Source: Asticcacaulis sp.
GTDB lineage: Bacteria > Pseudomonadota > Alphaproteobacteria > Caulobacterales > Caulobacteraceae
DNA length: 10,000 nucleotides
Assembly: GCF_020217185.1 (NCBI RefSeq)
Contig: NZ_JAIWNX010000093.1
Coordinates: forward strand, 1 to 10,000
Reading direction: 5' to 3'
How positions within the stretch are numbered: position 1 is the first letter of the stretch; every line of letters starts with the position of its first letter. The notes beneath the pieces are model-generated. The model was not told where the DNA came from and ran no database searches. It saw only the letters and a program-made list of their open reading frames with translations. The position numbers and the translations under genes are program-made. Shown here in pieces: positions 7,085 to 10,000 of the stretch.

Positions 7085-7288
7085 CCGTACCCCCTCTCTC
7101 CACAATTTTTGCGCACATCTGATTTTCCGAACGGAATGTGCGGACCTGTGTCAAAAACGTCATATATTGCGTCAAGGCTACGCCACGCGACATAATTACC
7201 GCTTTTTTACTCGCATTAAGCGATATTTTCGCATATCGTCTCAAAAAAGAGAGGGGCAGGGGCGCTGCCCATTTAAAAATATCCATGT
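7085..7288. other. AT-rich non-coding region with several dyads upstream of the cold-shock gene
   Basis: No gene is seen here. Three inverted repeats are present. CGCACAT (7112-7118) pairs with ATGTGCG (7136-7142), 17 nt apart, and encloses a TTCCG-AA-CGGAA palindrome. CGATAT (7221-7226) pairs with ATATCG (7233-7238). GGGCAG (7254-7259) pairs with CTGCCC (7265-7270), followed by ATTTAAAA. None has a proper T-run on the plus strand. The region is markedly richer in A and T than the flanking genes, as expected for a regulatory region. Confidence 0.5.
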
Positions 7289-7294
7289 TATAGT
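7286..7294 (+). promoter_or_regulatory. Candidate extended -10 promoter of the cold-shock gene
   Basis: TG at 7286-7287, one base, then TATAGT (7289-7294) forms an extended -10 element (5 of 6 in the hexamer). No strong -35 lies 17 bp upstream; that position falls in the CTGCCC hairpin arm at 7265-7270. Transcription would begin near 7301, giving a leader of about 32 nt with GGTGA (7323-7327) as Shine-Dalgarno. Confidence 0.45.
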
Positions 7295-7332
7295 GCTCGC
7301 GCAGTAGATTATTTGTGGGCTTGGTGAGGAAT

Positions 7333-7893
7333 ATGAGTTTGTACGATTACGCAAAGAGCAGCGAGGCGGAAGACGTAAAGGCTATTTCCGGTCGCGTGAA
7401 GTGGTTCGATGCCGGCAAGGGCTACGGCTTCATCGTGCCTCAATCCCCCGAATTGACCGGTATGCGCGACGTGCTGCTGCATGTGTCCGCACTGCGTGAT
7501 CTGGGACGTGATCTGGCGCACGAAGGTGCCGCCATTGAATGCAAGATCGCCAAGCGCGCCAAGGGCTGGCAGGTTATTCAGATCACCGCACTCGAAGACA
7601 GCGGCAGCGGCCCTGTACGCGAAGCGCGTGATCCGGCGGCTGTGCGTTCGACGCATAACGTGCAGGCAACCATCGGTGATCTCGAAGCGGCCACCATCAA
7701 ATGGTTCAATCGCACCAAGGGCTATGGCTTCGTGGTGCGTGGCAATGATCCGACGGACATCTTCATCCATATCGAAACCCTGCGTCGCTTTGGTCTTGAG
7801 GACGTTCAGCAGGGCGATACCCTGATGGTGCGCTTTGGCGAAGGCCCCAAGGGGCTGGTCGTGACCGAGGTACAGCCCAAGGCGATGGCCTGA
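7333..7893 (+). CDS. Two-domain cold-shock protein (CspC/CspD-like)
   Basis: This cytoplasmic nucleic-acid-binding protein has 186 residues and two cold-shock (OB-fold) domains, the arrangement described for Caulobacter CspC and CspD; I cannot say which is its orthologue. Domain 1 (about 18-87) has [13 protein letters not shown] with RNP1 at 29-35 and DVLLHVS as RNP2 (46-52), where Leu replaces the usual aromatic residue. Domain 2 (about 119-181) has [13 protein letters not shown] (RNP1 129-135) and DIFIHIE (RNP2 142-148), which keeps the Phe. A linker rich in charged residues joins them. Such proteins bind single-stranded RNA or DNA and act as RNA chaperones or antiterminators; the double form is often linked to stationary phase or stress. 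The ATG at 7333 follows GGTGA by 5 nt; in-frame GTG codons at 7315 and 7324 would add six or three residues. A strong terminator follows the gene. Confidence 0.92.
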   Translation: MSLYDYAKSSEAEDVKAISGRVKWFDAGKGYGFIVPQSPELTGMRDVLLHVSALRDLGRDLAHEGAAIECKIAKRAKGWQVIQITALEDSGSGPVREARDPAAVRSTHNVQATIGDLEAATIKWFNRTKGYGFVVRGNDPTDIFIHIETLRRFGLEDVQQGDTLMVRFGEGPKGLVVTEVQPKAMA

Positions 7894-7900
7894 GCGGAAA

Positions 7901-7924
7901 AACGGCCTTGAAACGGCCATTGAA
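7901..7924 (+). repeat. Short tandem duplication after the cold-shock gene
   Basis: AACGGCCTTGAA (7901-7912) is followed directly by AACGGCCATTGAA (7912-7924), a near-perfect duplication of 12-13 bp. It lies between the stop codon and the terminator and has no evident function. Confidence 0.5.
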
Positions 7925-7938
7925 TCCAGCGAATTTCC

Positions 7939-7970
7939 AACGGAGGTGAGGTTTCGCCTCCGTTTTTCTT
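7939..7970 (+). terminator. Intrinsic terminator of the cold-shock gene
   Basis: AACGGAGGTG (7939-7948) pairs with CGCCTCCGTT (7955-7964) in a 10-bp stem, counting one T-G pair, with loop AGGTTT. TTTCTT continues the T-run. The stem's ascending arm contains GGAGGTGA, a perfect match to the anti-Shine-Dalgarno end of 16S rRNA, but no start codon lies at suitable distance. The next gene begins only 14 nt after the T-run. Confidence 0.85.
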
Positions 7971-7984
7971 TGCGGGTGTGAAGG

Positions 7985-8827
7985 GTGAAGTCTGTGTTCA
8001 AAGCCTTTCGGTGGTCTCTGGCACTCATGATGGCGGCGCTGTCAACCGCCTTGCCTGCCCACGCCCAGACCTCGCCCGCGACGGCTGCCGCACCGGCAGA
8101 GGTGGCGCACTATACCTACCGCGTCGTGAAGGTCTATCCGCACGATCCGCAGGCTTTTACGCAAGGCCTGTTCATTCAGAACGGCCGTCTGTTTGAAAGC
8201 ACCGGCATGGCGGGGGCCTCGTCGCTGCGCGAGGTCGATCTGACCACTGGCGAGGTCAAGCGCAAACACGATATTGCACGGCCCTATTTTGCCGAAGGTG
8301 TGGCGCCGTGGGGCAATGCCATCATCGGCCTGACCTGGACGCACGGAAAAGCTTTCGTCTGGGATCGCGACAGCTTCGCGCCAAAGGGCGAATTTGCGTA
8401 CACGGGCGAAGGCTGGGGCCTGACCGCTGACGGCACGCATCTGATTCTCAGCGATGGCAGCGACCGCCTGCGCTTCCTCGACCCTCAGACCTTCAAGGTG
8501 GTCAGCGACGTACCGGTGACCCTGCGCGGCGAGCCCATAGAGATGCTCAATGAGCTGGAATATATCGGCGGGCAGGTCTATGCCAACGTCTGGCAAACCG
8601 ACTATATTGTCCGTATCGACCCGAAGGACGGCAAGATCAATGGCATTGTCGATCTGAAAGGTCTGATGGCCTATGGCCCGGCCATTACGCAGCGCATTGA
8701 TGTGCTGAACGGCATTGCCTTCAATCCGGAAACCAAACACCTGCTGGTCACCGGTAAATACTGGCCGGCCCTGTTTGAGATCGAACTGATCGACAAGGCG
8801 ACGGGTAAACCCTATGAATTCCGGTAA
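7985..8827 (+). CDS. Secreted glutaminyl-peptide cyclotransferase (bacterial/plant-type glutamine cyclotransferase)
   Basis: The protein belongs to the beta-propeller glutamine cyclotransferase family, which converts N-terminal Gln of proteins and peptides to pyroglutamate, protecting them from aminopeptidases. It has 280 residues from GTG 7985. A GTG at 7994 has GGTGA 5 nt upstream and is an equally possible start (277 residues). Residues 1-27 form a Sec signal peptide ending LPAHA, so the enzyme is periplasmic or exported. Family hallmarks are HDPQAFTQGLF (53-63), RLFESTG (68-74, with the conserved Glu of the active site), SSLREVDLTTGEV, GEGWGLTADGTHLILSDGSDRLRFLDP, LNELEYIGGQVYANVWQTDYIVRIDP and VLNGIAFNPETKHLLVTGKYWPALFEI. 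These repeats fit a five-bladed propeller. It follows the cold-shock terminator by 14 nt and its stop region overlaps the possible earlier start of the DUF192 gene, so those two are probably co-transcribed. Confidence 0.88.
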   Translation: MKSVFKAFRWSLALMMAALSTALPAHAQTSPATAAAPAEVAHYTYRVVKVYPHDPQAFTQGLFIQNGRLFESTGMAGASSLREVDLTTGEVKRKHDIARPYFAEGVAPWGNAIIGLTWTHGKAFVWDRDSFAPKGEFAYTGEGWGLTADGTHLILSDGSDRLRFLDPQTFKVVSDVPVTLRGEPIEMLNELEYIGGQVYANVWQTDYIVRIDPKDGKINGIVDLKGLMAYGPAITQRIDVLNGIAFNPETKHLLVTGKYWPALFEIELIDKATGKPYEFR

Positions 8828-8835
8828 CCCTATGA
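8804..8835 (+). repeat. Tandem duplication spanning the stop/start junction
   Basis: GGTAAACCCTATGA (8804-8817) and GGTAACCCTATGA (8823-8835) differ by one base. Each contains an ATG, and the two ATGs (8814, 8832) are exactly 18 nt apart and in the same frame. The second copy also carries the TAA that ends the upstream gene. The duplication thus supplies two equivalent start contexts for the next gene. Confidence 0.7.
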
Positions 8836-9293
8836 TCAAGAACGTAAAATGGCTCCCGCTTTTTTTGATTCTCGCGGCCTGCCAGCCGAAACCACCGGAG
8901 CGCGAAGCGCTTCAGGTTCTATCCGGCGGTATCACCCATGCGTTTCAGGTGGAAATCGCTGATGACGAACAGGAACGCGAAACCGGGCTGATGAACCGCG
9001 ATAAACTGCCGACCGGGCAGGGGATGCTGTTCCTGTTTCCGGATGCCCGCGAACGCGCCTTCTGGATGAAGAATACGCATATACCGCTTGATATTCTTTA
9101 TATTTCTAAGTCAGGCGAGGTGATTTCCATTCAGAAGAACACGATGCCGATGAACGAAACGCCGCTGCATTCGTTCGGCCCGGCGGCGGCGGTTCTGGAA
9201 ATCAATGGCGGTCAGGCTGATGCCCTGGGGATCAAGCCGGGCGACCGCATCACGCACCGCTTCTTCGAAGGCAAGGGGCCGATGCCGCAATAG
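8832..9293 (+). CDS. DUF192 family lipoprotein
   Basis: The protein belongs to the DUF192 (UPF0127) family, whose biochemical function is not established. From ATG 8832 it has 153 residues; the in-frame ATG at 8814 would add six and overlap the glutaminyl cyclase gene by 14 nt. I prefer 8832 because it gives a compact lipoprotein signal: MIKNVK, then a hydrophobic stretch, then lipobox LAAC with lipidated Cys17. Gln at the next position argues against the Asp inner-membrane retention signal, so outer-membrane anchoring on the periplasmic side is likely. The domain is typical: [23 protein letters not shown], then [49 protein letters not shown], and LGIKPGDRI near the end. Spacing to the preceding gene (4 nt, or overlapping) points to translational coupling. 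The next feature is tRNA-Pro, 87 nt downstream. Confidence 0.88.
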   Translation: MIKNVKWLPLFLILAACQPKPPEREALQVLSGGITHAFQVEIADDEQERETGLMNRDKLPTGQGMLFLFPDARERAFWMKNTHIPLDILYISKSGEVISIQKNTMPMNETPLHSFGPAAAVLEINGGQADALGIKPGDRITHRFFEGKGPMPQ

Positions 9294-9359
9294 ACGCTTG
9301 TTCTGTGGGTGGTGTGTAAAACGGCTTGCGGAACCGGCTTTGAAGTGGCATGTAGCGCG

Positions 9360-9377
9360 CCTTGCCTGTGGGCAGGG
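9360..9377 (+). other. Hairpin immediately upstream of tRNA-Pro
   Basis: CCTTGCC (9360-9366) can pair with GGCAGGG (9371-9377) around loop TGTG, a 7-bp stem with one T-G pair, ending 3 nt before the first base of the tRNA. If transcribed it would be part of the 5' leader removed by RNase P. I could not place a convincing promoter in the 87-nt gap, so the tRNA may be read through from the DUF192 gene. Confidence 0.35.
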
Positions 9378-9380
9378 TGT

Positions 9381-9457
<77 letters not shown>

Positions 9458-9459
9458 TC

Positions 9460-9500
9460 AAAAGAAAAGGGACTGCCCAATGGGCAGTCCCTTTTCTTTT
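9460..9500 (+). terminator. Strong bidirectional terminator after tRNA-Pro
   Basis: Arms 9460-9478 and 9482-9500 are perfect 19-bp reverse complements with loop AAT. The GC core GGGACTGCCC/GGGCAGTCCC is flanked by an A-rich left side and TTTTCTTTT on the right, so both strands end in a T-run after the stem. It begins 2 nt after the encoded CCA and is the obvious tRNA-Pro terminator. It could also stop minus-strand transcripts entering from the right. Confidence 0.93.
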
Positions 9501-9537
9501 CATCATCCGGAGCTTGGTTCGACCCGATAAGAGGTTC

Positions 9538-9561
9538 GACGCGCTCAAAGAGCGTAGCGTC
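9538..9561. repeat. Bulged hairpin
   Basis: GACGC-GCTC (9538-9546) pairs with GAGC (9550-9553) and GCGTC (9557-9561) around loop AAA, with a 3-nt bulge GTA on the right side. That gives nine base pairs. No T-run follows. Confidence 0.4.
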
Positions 9562-9585
9562 AGCGCACCGAAAATACCCAAGTGA

Positions 9586-9614
9586 TGATCATTTTGCCGG
9601 AGGCACAATGATCA
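9586..9614. repeat. Long hairpin with TGATCAT arms
   Basis: TGATCATTTTGCC (9586-9598) and GGCACAATGATCA (9602-9614) pair at 12 of 13 positions around the loop GGA. The outer 7 bp (TGATCAT/ATGATCA) are perfect. No T-run follows on either strand, so it is more like a REP-type palindrome or a structural RNA stem than a terminator. Confidence 0.6.
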
Positions 9615-9655
9615 CACGCAGACGCGGCGGAGCGAAGCGGAGCCAATCTCTCGCC

Positions 9656-9671
9656 TGACTCGGATGAGTCA
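9656..9671. repeat. Short palindrome
   Basis: TGACTC-GGAT-GAGTCA is a perfect 6-bp inverted repeat with a 4-nt centre. It lies 46 bp upstream of the candidate promoter of the last gene and could be a regulator binding site. Confidence 0.35.
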
Positions 9672-9716
9672 CCCCATTTCCCATTTGTAAGATGCGTCTG
9701 CCGAGACTCTGCGTTA

Positions 9717-9744
9717 TTGTCACTATATTGACAGCCGCTAGAAA
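9717..9744 (+). promoter_or_regulatory. Candidate Caulobacter-type housekeeping promoter for the last gene
   Basis: TTGTCAC (9717-9723), 13 bp, then GCTAGAAA (9737-9744). Against the published Caulobacter consensus TTGACGS-N10-14-GCTANAWC the boxes match at 5 of 7 and 7 of 8 positions with permitted spacing. The ATG at 9775 would lie about 25 nt after the start site. An exact TTGACA at 9728-9733 has no -10 partner at 17 bp. Confidence 0.45.
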
Positions 9745-9774
9745 CCCATAGCGGCACCCGTTCGGATACGCCCC

Positions 9775-10000
9775 ATGAACCGCGCCATAGCCGTCCTCTC
9801 AGGTCTCGCTGCGCTTCTGCTGCTCACCGCCGGTGTGCCGTTGCGCGGGCCGCTGACCGATCCGGAGTGGGTGGTCTGGGGGGCAGGCGTGGCGGCTTTT
9901 GTGGTCGTGATGCTGGGTTTATTGGCTGTGTTAAAGCGGGGCCTATTACACACGCTGGTGCATCTGATGGTCGTGGTCCTGCTGACCATCGCCGCCGGCT
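9775..10000 (+). CDS. Multi-spanning membrane protein, N-terminal part (3' end outside window)
   Basis: An open frame begins with ATG 9775 and runs without a stop to the window edge, giving 75 codons. The product starts MNRAIAVLSGLAALLLLTAG and has three hydrophobic segments at about residues 4-22, 33-53 and 57-75, separated by short loops (PLRGPLTDPEW and LKRG). The first segment could be a signal anchor. A weak GGAT (9764-9767) sits 7 nt upstream and a plausible promoter lies before that. The hydrophobic pattern and promoter favour this strand over the antisense frame (9738-9989), which translates to a Thr/Pro/Arg-rich, featureless sequence. Family cannot be recognised from this fragment. 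Some Caulobacterales membrane-anchored proteases and small inner-membrane proteins begin similarly, but I do not assign one. Confidence 0.65.
   Translation, partial: MNRAIAVLSGLAALLLLTAGVPLRGPLTDPEWVVWGAGVAAFVVVMLGLLAVLKRGLLHTLVHLMVVVLLTIAAG

Larger units (their letters stand above)
9501..9774. other. Non-coding gap rich in hairpins and short repeats
   Basis: No credible gene is seen. Three inverted structures occur in series: 9538-9561, 9586-9614 and 9656-9671. GGTTCGAC is repeated at 9516-9523 and 9533-9540, and an AGCGGAGC-type repeat lies around 9625-9643. A 65-codon minus-strand frame (9560-9757) has low-complexity content with no family resemblance or ribosome site and is not accepted as a gene. 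The region could be degenerate intergenic repeats, a small RNA gene or the leader of the last gene. Confidence 0.5.

Noticed and set aside
7254..7280. GGGCAG/CTGCCC hairpin plus ATTTAAAA as an intrinsic terminator
   Set aside because: The stem is only 6 bp, the run after it is A-rich rather than T-rich, and there is no upstream gene that needs it, apart from the distant tRNA.
7044..7286. Minus-strand frame covering the 3' half of tRNA-Glu and the following gap
   Set aside because: Its C-terminus (VPRGVEPLFSG) is antisense tRNA-Glu. There is no ribosome site or family resemblance.
9560..9757. 65-codon minus-strand frame in the last gap
   Set aside because: Composition comes from short DNA repeats (RLAPLRSAASAC); no start context and no recognisable domain.
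9738..9989. Minus-strand frame opposite the last gene
   Set aside because: Thr/Pro/Arg-rich translation with no hydrophobic or domain pattern; the opposite strand encodes a coherent three-helix membrane sequence with a plausible promoter.

Overview
The window looks like a stretch of chromosome from an alphaproteobacterium of the family Caulobacteraceae. The evidence is a two-domain cold-shock protein of the type described in Caulobacter, a class I PHA synthase with a long Ala/Pro/Lys N-terminus, alphaproteobacterial tRNA sequences, and a glpX-recJ gene pair. By eye the base composition is moderately GC-rich, lower than typical Caulobacter or Brevundimonas, so Asticcacaulis is my best guess at genus level (inference only; GC was not computed). 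Almost everything is core genome. I see no insertion sequence, prophage, CRISPR array, toxin-antitoxin pair or defence gene.

Layout. (1) 1-1319 +: the last ~438 codons of a ribonuclease J gene; the 5' end lies outside the window. (2) 1320-1443: a 124-bp convergent gap holding two inverted copies of one ~34-bp hairpin element, one after each flanking stop codon at the same 12-nt distance. (3) 1444-3489 -: phaC, class I polyhydroxyalkanoate synthase with a histone-H1-like basic tail at its N-terminus. (4) 3490-3674: divergent promoter region with an operator-like palindrome. (5) 3675-6941 +: a probable operon of a small secreted Pro-rich protein, glpX (class II fructose-1,6-bisphosphatase) and recJ (single-strand DNA exonuclease). 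(6) 7010-7084 +: tRNA-Glu(UUC). (7) 7085-7332: AT-rich, dyad-rich leader region. (8) 7333-9293 +: a double cold-shock-domain gene, a strong intrinsic terminator, then a closely linked pair of envelope genes (periplasmic glutaminyl cyclase and a DUF192 lipoprotein). (9) 9381-9500 +: tRNA-Pro(UGG) with a 19-bp perfect terminator. (10) 9501-9774: a non-coding stretch rich in hairpins. (11) 9775-end +: the start of a multi-spanning membrane protein gene that runs off the window.

The genes do not form one obvious pathway. They cover RNA decay (RNase J, cold-shock protein), carbon storage and gluconeogenesis (PhaC, GlpX), DNA repair (RecJ), translation (two tRNAs) and envelope protein maturation (glutaminyl cyclase, DUF192). 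The most unusual points are the nucleoid-binding-like tail fused to PhaC, the mirrored repeat element at the rnj/phaC junction, the terminator between the cold-shock gene and the glutaminyl cyclase (which contains a perfect 8-nt Shine-Dalgarno sequence in its stem), and the hairpin-dense gap before the last gene. I found no convincing sign of a wholly new multi-gene system.
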